A stretch of DNA of 64,000 nt, taken from Roseomonas sp. HF4 (GTDB lineage: Bacteria > Pseudomonadota > Alphaproteobacteria > Acetobacterales > Acetobacteraceae). The notes below the pieces were generated by a model. It made no database searches and was not told the origin of the DNA. It saw only the letters and a list, made by a program, of their open reading frames with translations. Below, piece after piece: positions 1 through 11,342 of the stretch; the first letter of the stretch is position 1; each line of letters opens with the position of its first letter. The stretch is from positions 124,001-188,000 of the forward strand of contig NZ_STGD01000005.1 in assembly GCF_005222755.1 (NCBI RefSeq). Direction: 5' to 3'. The position numbers were made by a program, and so were the translations under genes.

Positions 1-1
1 G

Positions 2-730
2 GTGCGCGAGCGGCGAGGGCATGTGGATCACGTCGCCCGCCCCAAGCCCCAGCCGCTCCGCGAAGGGGGCGAGGTTAGACAGCATGGTGTTCGAGCTGTG
101 CGTCACGCCCTTGGGCTCGCCCGTGGTCCCACTGGTGTAGAGCAGCTGGATCACGTCGTCCGGGCCGGGCGGCACGGGCACGAAGCCGGCCGAGTCGCCC
201 GCGGGCGCGAGCAGCGCGTCGAAGCCCTCGGCGCCCTCCCCGCCGACGACGACCACATGACGCAATGCCGGCAGGCGGTCCCGGACGTTCGCGACCATGG
301 CCGGGTAGTCGAAGCCGCGGAAACGGGCCGGCACCACCAGAACCTTCGCTTCCGCCAGCGCCAGCATGAAGCCGAGCTCGCGTTCGCGGAAGATCACCAT
401 CAGCGGGTTGCTGACCGCGCCGAGCTTCAGGCAGGCGAGATGCAGGACGGAGAATTCCCACCAGTTCGGCAGCTGGAAGGAGACGACGTCGCCGCGCCCC
501 ACGCCGCGTTCACGCAGCGACATGGCGACCAGCGTCGAGAGCCGGTCGAGCCCGCCATAGGTGATCCGCCGCGCCGCCCCGCCCTCGGACCGGCGGGCCA
601 CGATGGCCGTGTGGTCCGGGCGCCCCGCCACCGCGCGCGCCAGGTGGTCGAGCAGCGTCTCGTCGCGCCAATGCCCGGCCGCGCGCATCGCCGCGCGCCG
701 GGCGGCCAGCCGGTCCCGATCCGTGTCCAT
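2..730 (-). CDS. aliA: Cyclohexanecarboxylate-CoA ligase, N-terminal part (cut by window edge)
   Basis: This is the N-terminal 243 residues of an AMP-forming acyl-CoA synthetase. It starts at ATG 730 and runs off the left edge without a stop. The adenylate-binding signature LLYTSGTTGEPKGVTHS is visible near residue 195. It lies 19 bases downstream of the acyl-CoA dehydrogenase gene, in an operon whose other members closely match badH, badI and aliB. The inferred role is therefore activation of cyclohexanecarboxylate to its CoA thioester. Substrate specificity is inferred from context; the family assignment is secure. Confidence 0.85.
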   Translation of the reverse strand, partial: MDTDRDRLAARRAAMRAAGHWRDETLLDHLARAVAGRPDHTAIVARRSEGGAARRITYGGLDRLSTLVAMSLRERGVGRGDVVSFQLPNWWEFSVLHLACLKLGAVSNPLMVIFRERELGFMLALAEAKVLVVPARFRGFDYPAMVANVRDRLPALRHVVVVGGEGAEGFDALLAPAGDSAGFVPVPPGPDDVIQLLYTSGTTGEPKGVTHSSNTMLSNLAPFAERLGLGAGDVIHMPSPLAH

Positions 731-749
731 GCGTCCTCCCTTCGCCCGC

Positions 750-1916
750 TCAGCGGCGGGTCGCGTATTGCACGGCGGCCTTGCCGGCCCGTTCGCGTGC
801 GACGATCAGCTTCATGATCTGCGCGGTGCCGTCGCCGATCTCGAGGCCCATGACGTCGCGCAGCCGCTGCTGGTGCGGCATGTCGAGCGACCAGCCGTAG
901 TGGCCGTGCGTCAGCAGGCACTGGTGGATGACGTCGACCGCGGTCTTGGGGCCGAGCCACTTGCACATGGCGGCCTCGGCGGTGTGCGGCGCGCCCTCGT
1001 CGCGCAGGCGGAGCGCGTGGTAGCAGAGCTGACGTATGGCGGCGATCAGCCCTTCCCCCTCGGCCAGCGGGAAGGTGACGCCCTGGTACTGCGCGATCGG
1101 CGCGCCGAAGGCCTCGCGGCCCTGCACATAGGCCCAGGATTCGTCGAGCGAGGCCTGCGCCGCCGCGCAGCATTGCAGCCCGATCAGGGCGCGCGAATAG
1201 TCGAAGCCCTGCATCACCTGCACGAAGCCCATGCCTTCCTCGGCGAGCCGGTTCGCCGCCGGGATGCGGACATCGTCGAAGAAAATGGAGCCGCGCCCGA
1301 TCGCATGGCTGCCGAGGTCGCGGAAGCGCGTGGTGGCCACGCCCTTGGTGTCCATGGGCACGAGGAAGGCCGAGACGCCGCGCGCCCCCGCGTCCGCCGC
1401 GCCGGTGCGCGCGAAGATCACCGCGGCATCCGCCTGGTCGGCCATGCTGATCGAGGTCTTCTCCCCGTTCAGCACGTAGTCGCCGCCGTCGCGCCGCGCC
1501 GAGAGCTGCAGGTTGGCCGCATCCGACCCGCCGCGCGGCTCGGTCAGGGCGATGCAGGTGAGCGCCTCCCCCGAGACGATGCGCGGAATCCATTCGCCCG
1601 CGAGGGCCGGAGCGGCGTGCCGCGCGATGATCTGCCCGTTCAGCGAGGCGAGCAGCGGGATGTAGCTGACGTTGATGTCGGCATGGGCCAGCGCCTCGAT
1701 CGCGAGGCCGGCCGTGACCGAAGGCGCGCCGAGCCCGCCATGCTCCTCCGGCAGGTCGGCGCCGATCAGGCCGAGCGCGCCCATCTCCCGCACCAGGTCG
1801 CGGTCAACGCGCGCCGCCTTCTCCCGCGCCATGTAGCCGGGCGCGATGCGATCGCGCGCGAAGCGGCGCGCCGCCTCCTGGATCTCGCGCTGCTCGGGCG
1901 TGAGGGTGCCCGTCAC
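750..1916 (-). CDS. aliB: Cyclohexanecarboxyl-CoA dehydrogenase (acyl-CoA dehydrogenase family)
   Basis: This 388-residue protein has the full acyl-CoA dehydrogenase layout: a helical N-terminal domain, a beta domain with CIALTEPRGGSDAANL and GEKTSISMADQADA, and a C-terminal helical domain ending LEIGDGTAQIMKLIVARERAG. The GTG start at 1916 overlaps the badI stop (GTGA), which indicates translational coupling. In the alicyclic acid pathway AliB introduces the first double bond, forming cyclohex-1-ene-carboxyl-CoA. FAD as cofactor is known for the family. The specific substrate is inferred from the badHI neighbours. Confidence 0.85.
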   Translation of the reverse strand: MTGTLTPEQREIQEAARRFARDRIAPGYMAREKAARVDRDLVREMGALGLIGADLPEEHGGLGAPSVTAGLAIEALAHADINVSYIPLLASLNGQIIARHAAPALAGEWIPRIVSGEALTCIALTEPRGGSDAANLQLSARRDGGDYVLNGEKTSISMADQADAAVIFARTGAADAGARGVSAFLVPMDTKGVATTRFRDLGSHAIGRGSIFFDDVRIPAANRLAEEGMGFVQVMQGFDYSRALIGLQCCAAAQASLDESWAYVQGREAFGAPIAQYQGVTFPLAEGEGLIAAIRQLCYHALRLRDEGAPHTAEAAMCKWLGPKTAVDVIHQCLLTHGHYGWSLDMPHQQRLRDVMGLEIGDGTAQIMKLIVARERAGKAAVQYATRR

Positions 1917-2695
1917 TTCTGGTGCTTCCGGAAGTCCGGCTTGCGCTTCTCGTTGAAGGCGCGGACGCCCTCGCGGCTTTCCTCGGTGGCATAGTACATC
2001 GCCAGCGCCTGCATCCCCATGCCGCCGATGCCGCGGATGCTGTCGCTGTCGGCGTTGAAGGACCGCTTGGCGATGGCGATGGCGGTCGGGCTCTTTTCCA
2101 GGATCTCGGCGCACCATTTCGCCACTTCCGCATCCAGCTGGTCGTGCGGGACCACGCAGTTCACGAGGCCCATGGCCATGGCCTCGGCCGCGGTGTAGCG
2201 GCGGCAGAGGTACCAGATCTCGCGCGCCTTCTTCTCGCCGACGATGCGCGCGAGGAGTGCGGTGCCGAAGCCGGGATCGACCGAGCCGACCTTGGGTCCC
2301 ACCTGGCCGAACTGCGCCTTCTCGGACGCGATGGTGAGGTCGCAGATGGTGGCGAGCACGTTGCCGCCGCCGATCGCATAGCCCTGCACGCGGGCGATCA
2401 CGGGCTTGGGCACTTCGCGGATGATGGACTGCAGTTCCTCGACCGGCAGGCCGATGATGCCGCGGCCGTCGTAGTTGCCGTCATGGGCCGACTGGTCGCC
2501 GCCGGTGCAGAAGGCACGGTCGCCGGTTCCGGTCAGCACGATCACGCCCACCGCCTTGTCCCAGCCTGCCTTGTTGAAGGCGTGGATCAGCTCCTCGCAG
2601 GTCTTGCCACGAAAGGCATTCATCACCTTGGGGCGGTTGATCGCGATGGTCGCGACCCCGCCCTCGACGGTGAACAGGATGTCCTCGTAGGTCAT
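1913..2695 (-). CDS. badI: 2-ketocyclohexanecarboxyl-CoA hydrolase
   Basis: This 260-residue crotonase-fold enzyme strongly resembles Rhodopseudomonas palustris BadI as I recall that sequence. Shared stretches include INRPKVMNAFRGKTCEELI, GDRAFCTGGDQSAHDGNYDG, VIARVQGYAIGGGNVLATIC and GQVGPKVGSVDPG. BadI hydrolytically opens the six-carbon ring to give pimelyl-CoA. The DHDGNYDG-type loop also occurs in naphthoate synthase (MenB), but the flanking badH and ali genes favour BadI. It starts at ATG 2695, 11 bases after badH, and its stop overlaps the aliB start. Confidence 0.9.
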   Translation of the reverse strand: MTYEDILFTVEGGVATIAINRPKVMNAFRGKTCEELIHAFNKAGWDKAVGVIVLTGTGDRAFCTGGDQSAHDGNYDGRGIIGLPVEELQSIIREVPKPVIARVQGYAIGGGNVLATICDLTIASEKAQFGQVGPKVGSVDPGFGTALLARIVGEKKAREIWYLCRRYTAAEAMAMGLVNCVVPHDQLDAEVAKWCAEILEKSPTAIAIAKRSFNADSDSIRGIGGMGMQALAMYYATEESREGVRAFNEKRKPDFRKHQK

Positions 2696-2706
2696 GGGTC
2701 GCTCCT

Positions 2707-3465
2707 TCAACCGGCCATGGTCAGGCCGCCGGAGACGCTCAGCACCTGGCCGGTGATGTAGGCGGCGTCGTCGGAGGCGAAGAACAGGATCGCGCCGGGC
2801 AGGTCGTCGGGCGTGCCGATGCGGCCCATGGGCACGGCGCGGCGGAAGGCCTCGTCCAGCTTCTCGGGATTGCCGGCGCCCTGCTTGTAGCCGGCGAACA
2901 GGGCGGTGTCGGTCGGCCCGGGGCAGACCACGTTCACGGTGATGCCGTGCCGTGCGTGTTCGCGCGCGAGGGTCTTGGAAAAGCCGAGCAGCCCGGCCTT
3001 GCAGGCGGCGTAGACCGCTTCCCCGGACGAGCCCACGCGCGCGGCGTCGGAAGCGATGTTGACGATCCGCCCGGCGCGCCGCGCCAACATCCCCGGCAGC
3101 ACCGCGTGGTGCATGTTGAGCGCGCCGACCAGGTTGATGTCGATGAGCTTCCGCCATTCCTCGGGCGTGCTGTCCTTGAACAGGCGGAAGATGTCCCAGC
3201 CGGCATTGTTCACCAGCGCATGGACCGGGCCGAGCGCGGCCTCTGCCGCCGCGACGGCCGCGGCGGTGGCGGCGTGGTCGGTGATGTCGCAGGCAAAGGC
3301 GCGGGCGGCGTCGCCGATCTCCGCCGCGAGCCGCCCCGCGGCGGCGGCGTCGATGTCAAATACCGCGACGCGGGCGCCTTCCCCCGCGAAGCGACGACAG
3401 GTTGCGCTGCCGATGCCGCCGGCGCCGCCCGTGACGATGACCACCCTGTCCCTGAGACCGCGCAT
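2707..3465 (-). CDS. badH: 2-hydroxycyclohexanecarboxyl-CoA dehydrogenase (SDR family)
   Basis: This is a classical short-chain dehydrogenase of 252 residues. It shows the TGGAGGIG nucleotide-binding motif near residue 12, the NNAG motif, catalytic Ser in IASDAARVGSS, and YAACK. It ends with the typical GQVLSVSGGLTMAG. The match to R. palustris BadH is close from memory, including the HHAVLPGM and EHARHGITVNVVCPGPTDTAL regions. It oxidises 2-hydroxycyclohexanecarboxyl-CoA to the 2-keto compound, the BadI substrate. It is the first gene of the operon and diverges from the MarR regulator. Confidence 0.88.
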   Translation of the reverse strand: MRGLRDRVVIVTGGAGGIGSATCRRFAGEGARVAVFDIDAAAAGRLAAEIGDAARAFACDITDHAATAAAVAAAEAALGPVHALVNNAGWDIFRLFKDSTPEEWRKLIDINLVGALNMHHAVLPGMLARRAGRIVNIASDAARVGSSGEAVYAACKAGLLGFSKTLAREHARHGITVNVVCPGPTDTALFAGYKQGAGNPEKLDEAFRRAVPMGRIGTPDDLPGAILFFASDDAAYITGQVLSVSGGLTMAG

Positions 3466-3486
3466 GTCGCCTCCTTACTGGCGGCG

Positions 3487-3515
3487 TTGATATGACAATG
3501 GTATGCTATATTCAA
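3487..3515. promoter_or_regulatory. Candidate BadR operator in the badH/badR intergenic region
   Basis: The 71-base gap between badH and the MarR gene is strikingly AT-rich for this genome. It contains an imperfect inverted repeat, TTGATAT (3487-3493) and ATATTCAA (3508-3515), separated by 14 bases. The position between divergent regulator and target genes fits a MarR-type operator that also covers both promoters. The boundaries are my guess. Confidence 0.4.
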
Positions 3516-3536
3516 CATTAAAATGGCAAGGCATTG

Positions 3537-4049
3537 ATGGATCAATCCACGACCGCCGGGGCACAGGACGAAAAGGCGAGGTTCGACATGGCGAACCGCC
3601 TGTTCCTGCGGCTCTACCAGGCGTCCAACCTCATGCATAAGACCGGCACGCGCGCGGTCAGCGGCTTCGGCGCGACCACGCAGCAATGGGCGGTGCTGGG
3701 CGCGCTGTCGCGGCCAGCGGCCCGCGAGCGCGGCATGACGGTCAAGGAGTTGATCGGCTTCCTGATGGTCAGCCGGCAGAACCTGACCGCCGTGCTGGAC
3801 CGGCTCGAGAAGGCCGGGCTGGTCGAGCGCGCGCGCAGCGCCGGCGCGGACGGGCGGCTCCGGCATGTGCGGCTGACCCGGCACGGCGCCGCCACCTGGG
3901 CCGAGATGCTGGGCAGCATCCGCCAGTACTACGATGCGGCGCTGGCCGGATTCTCGACCGAGGAATGCGTCACGCTGTTTCGGCTGCTCGACCGCCTGCG
4001 CGACGGGCTCGGCGCGCTGCAGGGGGCCGAGCCGGACGCCCCCGCCTGA
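3537..4049 (+). CDS. badR: MarR-family regulator, BadR-like
   Basis: This 170-residue winged-helix protein has the MarR layout: an N-terminal helix region, HTH in GMTVKELIGFLMVSRQNLTAVLDRLEKAGLVERARS, a wing (GADGRLRHVRLTRHG) and C-terminal dimerisation helices. ATG 3537 is preceded by AAGG at good spacing; an in-frame TTG at 3534 is less likely. In R. palustris a MarR protein, BadR, represses the badHI-aliAB genes and is relieved by a pathway CoA intermediate. The same arrangement here supports that role by analogy. Ligand and target are not shown by the sequence itself. Confidence 0.75.
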   Translation: MDQSTTAGAQDEKARFDMANRLFLRLYQASNLMHKTGTRAVSGFGATTQQWAVLGALSRPAARERGMTVKELIGFLMVSRQNLTAVLDRLEKAGLVERARSAGADGRLRHVRLTRHGAATWAEMLGSIRQYYDAALAGFSTEECVTLFRLLDRLRDGLGALQGAEPDAPA

Positions 4050-4052
4050 CCC

Positions 4053-4505
4053 TCAGCCGCCGAGGCGCGCCTTCACCATCGGCCCGGCCTTGGCCATGTC
4101 GAGCGTCGCGGCGTGCTTCGCGCGGAGCGCCGCCATCACCTTGCCCATGTCCTTGATCGAGGCGGCGCCGGTCTCGGCCACCGCGGCGGCGACCGCGGCT
4201 TCCATCGCGGCCTCGTCCATCTGCTGCGGCAGGAAGCCCTCGATCACAGCGATCTCGGCTTCCTCCTTCGCCGCGAGTTCCTCGCGCCCGCCCTGGCGGT
4301 ACATCACGACGCTCTCGGCCCGCGACTTCGCCATGCCGCGGAGCATGCCGATGATCGCGGCGTCATCCACCGGCGGGCCCGGCCGCGCGGCGATGTCGGT
4401 GTCCTTCAGCTTCGCCTGGATCATGCGCAGCGTGGAGACGCGCGCGGCATCGCCGGCGCGCATCGCGGCCTTCAGGTCATCCGTCAGTCGGTCGCGGAGC
4501 GACAT
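4053..4505 (-). CDS. yqeY: GatB/YqeY domain protein
   Basis: This 150-residue protein matches the YqeY family end to end: [19 protein letters not shown] at the start, the [25 protein letters not shown] centre, and [28 protein letters not shown] near the end. The fold resembles the tRNA-binding tail of GatB and GatE; the cellular role is not well established. It converges on badR with only 3 bases between the stops. It diverges from carA, sharing a 117-base region that holds two palindromes. The start at ATG 4505 is clear. Confidence 0.85.
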   Translation of the reverse strand: MSLRDRLTDDLKAAMRAGDAARVSTLRMIQAKLKDTDIAARPGPPVDDAAIIGMLRGMAKSRAESVVMYRQGGREELAAKEEAEIAVIEGFLPQQMDEAAMEAAVAAAVAETGAASIKDMGKVMAALRAKHAATLDMAKAGPMVKARLGG

Positions 4506-4551
4506 GGCAGGGGTCCTCGGTCTGATGTAGCCGATATAGCGCGCCCCACGC

Positions 4552-4607
4552 CTGGGAGGAAACTTCCCAGCCGCCGCGATTGGTCTTGCGGTGGGAAATC
4601 ACTTCCC
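4552..4607. promoter_or_regulatory. Two similar palindromes upstream of carA
   Basis: Two GGGAR-N5-TTCCC inverted repeats lie between yqeY and carA: GGGAGGAAACTTCCC at 4554-4568 and GGGAAATCACTTCCC at 4593-4607. Their centres are 39 bases apart. The first extends outward to CTGGGA...TCCCAG (4552-4570). Paired sites of this kind usually bind a dimeric regulator. The HTH extension at the start of carA is one candidate binder, which is inference only. Confidence 0.5.
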
Positions 4608-4622
4608 GGTATCAGGACGTCC

Positions 4623-6002
4623 ATGCGCACCGTGGAAGAGATCATCGACCTGCTCGGCGGCCCCGAGGCCGCGGCGACGCGCTGCGGCGTCGGCACCGAG
4701 GCGATCCGCAAATGGCGTCAGGCCCGCGCCGTGCCGGCGAAGCACTGGCCCGCAGTCCTGGCCGCGACCGGCCTCGCGCTCTCGGACCTGCCAGGCGCGC
4801 CGCCCGAAACCCCAAAGACGGAGCCCCCCATGGCCTCTGCCGATACCCCCCCGGAGGGCGCCACCGGGTGCCTGGTGCTGGCCGACGGGACGGTCTTCTG
4901 GGGCCGAGGCTTCGGCGCCGAGGCCGCCATGGTGGGCGAGATCTGCTTCAACACCGGCATGACGGGCTACCAGGAAACCCTGACCGACCCGTCCTACGCC
5001 GGGCAGGTCATCACCTTCACCTTCCCCCATATCGGCAATGTCGGCACCAACCCCGAGGACCTCGAGAGCCTGACGCCGGCCGCGCGCGGGCTGATCGTCA
5101 AGCAGGACGTGACCGAGCCGGCCAACTGGCGGTCGACGAAGCACCTCGATGCCTGGCTCGTCTCGCACGGCATCCCGGGCCTCGCGGGCGTCGACACGCG
5201 GGCGCTGACGGCCCGGATCCGCGATGGCGGCGCGCCGAACGGCGTGATCTGCCACCGCGCGGACGGGCGCTTCGACATCCCCGCCCTGAAGGCGCAGGCG
5301 GCCGACTGGCCGGGCCTCGAAGGCATGGACCTGGCGAAGGAGGTCTCCTGCCGCCAGACCTACAGCTGGGACGAGACGGAATGGGCCTGGCCCGAAGGCT
5401 TCGGCCGGCAGACGGCGCCGAAGCACAAGGTCGTCGCCGTGGACTACGGCGCGAAACGCAACATCCTGCGCTGCCTGGCCTCGGCAGGCTGCGACGTGGT
5501 GGTCGTGCCGGCGACGACGACCGCCGAGGAGATCCTGGCGCACAAGCCGGACGGCGTGTTCCTGTCGAACGGCCCGGGTGACCCTGCCGCGACCGGCGCC
5601 TACGCCATCCCCGCGATCCAGGGCGTGCTGGCGGCGCGGCTGCCGGTTTTCGGCATCTGCCTGGGCCACCAGCTGCTCTCGCTGGCGCTGGGGGCCAGGA
5701 CCTACAAGCTCGCGCGCGGGCATCGCGGCGCCAACCAGCCGGTGAAGGACCTCGAGACCGGGAAGGTGGAGATCACGTCCCAGAACCACGGCTTCGCGGT
5801 CGATCCGAAGACCCTGCCGGCGCATGCGAAGGTGACGCATGTCTCGTTGTTCGACGGCACGAACGAGGGGATCGCGGCGACCGACCGGCCGGCCTTCAGC
5901 GTGCAGTATCACCCGGAGGCAAGCCCCGGCCCCTCCGACAGCCACTATCTGTTCGGCCGCTTCGTCGCAATGATCGAGGCGCACAAAGCCGGCCGCGCCT
6001 GA
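4623..6002 (+). CDS. carA: Carbamoyl-phosphate synthase small subunit with N-terminal HTH extension
   Basis: From ATG 4830 the protein is an ordinary 390-residue CarA: it has the CarA N-terminal domain ([21 protein letters not shown]) and a class I glutamine amidotransferase domain with Cys in [15 protein letters not shown] and the His/Glu pair in [10 protein letters not shown]. It supplies ammonia from glutamine to CarB for arginine and pyrimidine synthesis. The frame stays open back to ATG 4623 and adds 69 codons encoding a Cro-like HTH ([19 protein letters not shown]) and a Pro-rich linker. GGAG lies 6 bases before ATG 4830, so both a fusion and a separate CarA are possible. The C-terminal domain call is certain; the start is not. 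Confidence 0.9.
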   Translation: MRTVEEIIDLLGGPEAAATRCGVGTEAIRKWRQARAVPAKHWPAVLAATGLALSDLPGAPPETPKTEPPMASADTPPEGATGCLVLADGTVFWGRGFGAEAAMVGEICFNTGMTGYQETLTDPSYAGQVITFTFPHIGNVGTNPEDLESLTPAARGLIVKQDVTEPANWRSTKHLDAWLVSHGIPGLAGVDTRALTARIRDGGAPNGVICHRADGRFDIPALKAQAADWPGLEGMDLAKEVSCRQTYSWDETEWAWPEGFGRQTAPKHKVVAVDYGAKRNILRCLASAGCDVVVVPATTTAEEILAHKPDGVFLSNGPGDPAATGAYAIPAIQGVLAARLPVFGICLGHQLLSLALGARTYKLARGHRGANQPVKDLETGKVEITSQNHGFAVDPKTLPAHAKVTHVSLFDGTNEGIAATDRPAFSVQYHPEASPGPSDSHYLFGRFVAMIEAHKAGRA

Positions 6003-6030
6003 GCGGACGGCGCCAGGGAAGGGGAAGCGC

Positions 6031-6789
6031 ATGTTCGATCTCACCGGGCGCGCGGCGCTCGTCACGGGCGGCAATGGCGGCATCGGCCTCGGCTTCGCGC
6101 GGGGCCTCGCGAAAGCTGGCGCGGCGGTGACGGTGGCCGGGCGCAACACGGCCAAGAACGCCGCCGCCGTCGCCGAGCTGACGGCGCTCGGCGCCCGCGC
6201 CTACAGCATCGAGGTGGACGTCACCGACGAGGCGTCCATCCGCGCCATGGTCACGACCGCGGCCGAACGGATGGGCGGGCTCGACATCCTGGTGAACAAC
6301 GCCGGCACCAACATCCGAAACCGCCCGGAACTGGTGCGCATGGAGGACTGGCACACGGTGCTGGCCACCAACCTGACCTCCGGCATGATCGCGAGCCAGG
6401 CGGCGCATCCGCACCTGAAGGCGGGCGGCGTCGGGCGGGTCATCAACAACGGCTCGATGCTGTCGATCTTCGGCCTGCCCTTCCATGCCGCCTATGGCGC
6501 GTCGAAGGGCGGCGTCGTGCAGATGACGAAGTCGATGGCGGTGGCCTGGGCGCAGGACGGCATCACCGTGAACGTCGTGCTGCCGGGCTGGATCGACACG
6601 GACCTGACGAAGAAGGCGCGGCAGGACATGACGACCCTGCACGAGGACGTGCTGCGGCGCAGCCCGATCAAGCGCTGGGGCGACCCGCGCGACTTCGAGG
6701 GCGTCGCGGCCTTCCTCGCCTCCGACGCGGCAGCGTTCATCACCGGGGTGGCGATCCCGGTGGATGGCGGGTTCTCGGTCCACGGGTGA
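6031..6789 (+). CDS. SDR-family oxidoreductase
   Basis: This 252-residue short-chain dehydrogenase has TGGNGGIG near residue 13, NNAG near 90, Ser in NNGSMLSIFG, YGASK, and the C-terminal GVAIPVDGGFSVHG. It resembles the gluconate 5-dehydrogenase or glucose 1-dehydrogenase-like branch, but the substrate cannot be read from the sequence. It begins 28 bases after carA and its stop overlaps the LysE start (TGATG), so it is probably co-transcribed with the following genes. Confidence 0.8.
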   Translation: MFDLTGRAALVTGGNGGIGLGFARGLAKAGAAVTVAGRNTAKNAAAVAELTALGARAYSIEVDVTDEASIRAMVTTAAERMGGLDILVNNAGTNIRNRPELVRMEDWHTVLATNLTSGMIASQAAHPHLKAGGVGRVINNGSMLSIFGLPFHAAYGASKGGVVQMTKSMAVAWAQDGITVNVVLPGWIDTDLTKKARQDMTTLHEDVLRRSPIKRWGDPRDFEGVAAFLASDAAAFITGVAIPVDGGFSVHG

Positions 6790-7421
6790 TGCCCAGCGTC
6801 GAGACGCTGCTGGTCTTCGCCGCGCTGTCCGTCGGCCTGGCGGCGACGCCGGGGCCGAACATGCTCTACCTCGTCTCGCGCGCGCTGGCGCAGGGGACGG
6901 GGGCGGGCATGGTGTCGCTGGTCGGCTGCCAGGCGGGCTCGCTGGTCATCATGATCTGCGCGGCGGCGGGGCTGACCGCCGCGTTGTTCGCCGTGCCGCT
7001 GGCCTGGGACGTGCTGCGCCTCGGCGGCGCCGCCTACCTCGCGGTCCTCGCCTGGCAATGCGTGCGGCCAGGCGGCCAGCCGATCTTCTCCCCCCGCCCG
7101 CTGCCGCGGGAGCCGGCCGCGCGGCTGTTCTCGGTGGGCTTCGCGACGGCGGCGCTGAACCCCAAGGTCGCGCTGTTCTACGTGGCCGTGCTGCCGCCCT
7201 TCATCGACCCGGGCCTCGGCAGCATCTTCGTGCAAGGCGCGATCCTGGGCGCGGTGCAGATCGGCGTCGCCATCCTGTTCGACGGCGCGCTGGTGTGGGG
7301 CGCGGCCGGCGTCGCGCGCTTCCTCGGCACGCGGCCGGCCTGGATGGCCGCGCAGCGCTGGATCCTCGGCGCGGCGCTGGCGCTCATCGCCGTCAAGCTC
7401 GCGACGGAGAGCCGGTCGTGA
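6789..7421 (+). CDS. LysE-family translocator
   Basis: This 210-residue membrane protein has the LysE/RhtB signature GLAATPGPNMLYLVSRALAQG at the N-terminus and NPKVALFYVAVLPPFI in the middle. About six hydrophobic segments are visible. The family exports amino acids or related small molecules. ATG 6789 overlaps the SDR stop by one base and the stop overlaps the next GTG start by four, so translation is coupled. The exported substrate is unknown. Confidence 0.85.
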   Translation: MPSVETLLVFAALSVGLAATPGPNMLYLVSRALAQGTGAGMVSLVGCQAGSLVIMICAAAGLTAALFAVPLAWDVLRLGGAAYLAVLAWQCVRPGGQPIFSPRPLPREPAARLFSVGFATAALNPKVALFYVAVLPPFIDPGLGSIFVQGAILGAVQIGVAILFDGALVWGAAGVARFLGTRPAWMAAQRWILGAALALIAVKLATESRS

Positions 7422-7681
7422 CCGAAGGCGCGATGGGCCTCTTTGCGCTGGCCTATTCCGGGCTGGTGCTGTTCGTCCTCGCGGGCAGCCTGCGCAAGGT
7501 GCTGCCACCGGTGCGGGCCGCGCTCGCGGCCTTCGCGCTCTCGGCCGCCGTGCATGGCGCGACGACGCTCATGGCGGGCGAGCATGCGCTGCCCGCCCTC
7601 GCCTTCTGGGGCGTCCCGCATCTGCTGATCCTGCCGCTGCTGCTGGTCAGCGCGCGGCGCCAGTCGGACGGGGCGCGATGA
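7418..7681 (+). CDS. Small membrane protein of unknown function
   Basis: This 87-residue protein starts at GTG 7418, overlapping the LysE stop (GTGA); ATG 7433 is an alternative. It contains roughly three hydrophobic segments (GLFALAYSGLVLFVLAGSL, AALAAFALSAAVHGATTLMAG and a Leu-rich PHLLILPLLLVSA). I do not recognise a family. The coupling to lysE on one side and to another small membrane protein on the other suggests a role at the membrane with the exporter, which is inference. Confidence 0.6.
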   Translation: MTEGAMGLFALAYSGLVLFVLAGSLRKVLPPVRAALAAFALSAAVHGATTLMAGEHALPALAFWGVPHLLILPLLLVSARRQSDGAR

Positions 7682-7980
7682 TGCTCTACGGCCTCGATGC
7701 CATGGCGCATGGCGGGCTCGCGGCGCTGGTCGCGCTGCTGCCGGCCGTGGTCCTGTTCTGGCGCGCCACGGCGCCGCTCGCTGCCGGGGCACGCGCGCTG
7801 CGCCCCTTCGTCGCCTGCTGCGCGGCCTTCGGCGTGGCCGTCGCGGCCGCCGGCACCTGGGCGCTCGGCTTCGAGCGCCAGGGCTATGCCGACGAGGCGA
7901 TGGCCGGCGCGCTGATCCTGGGCGGGGCGGCGGCCCTGGTCGCCTTCCTCATCCTCATTCTTCTTCCGCGGAAAGCCTGA
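7678..7980 (+). CDS. Small membrane protein of unknown function
   Basis: This 100-residue protein starts at ATG 7678, overlapping the previous stop (ATGA). Three hydrophobic segments are visible: residues about 13-28, 42-62 and 76-96 (GALILGGAAALVAFLILILL). The C-terminus is basic (PRKA). I do not recognise a family. It ends 3 bases before the carB start, so carB is probably read from the same transcript as the exporter genes. Confidence 0.6.
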   Translation: MMLYGLDAMAHGGLAALVALLPAVVLFWRATAPLAAGARALRPFVACCAAFGVAVAAAGTWALGFERQGYADEAMAGALILGGAAALVAFLILILLPRKA

Positions 7981-7983
7981 CCC

Positions 7984-11229
<3,246 letters not shown>

Positions 11230-11232
11230 CCA

Positions 11233-11258
11233 CATGGGGGCCGCTTGCGGCCCCCGTG
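11233..11258 (+). terminator. Hairpin after carB, without a clear U tract
   Basis: GGGGGCC (11236-11242) pairs with GGCCCCC (11249-11255), extended outward by a few further pairs. It begins 4 bases after the carB stop. No T-run follows, so termination is plausible but not canonical; it could be a processing or rho-related structure. Confidence 0.4.
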
Positions 11259-11342
11259 GCGTCTTCCCCCCACCGACCGCCAGGCCTGGCTGAACCGGAC
11301 CGAGGGCCGGGGGGGCGAAGCCATTACTGGGAAGGGTTCGCC

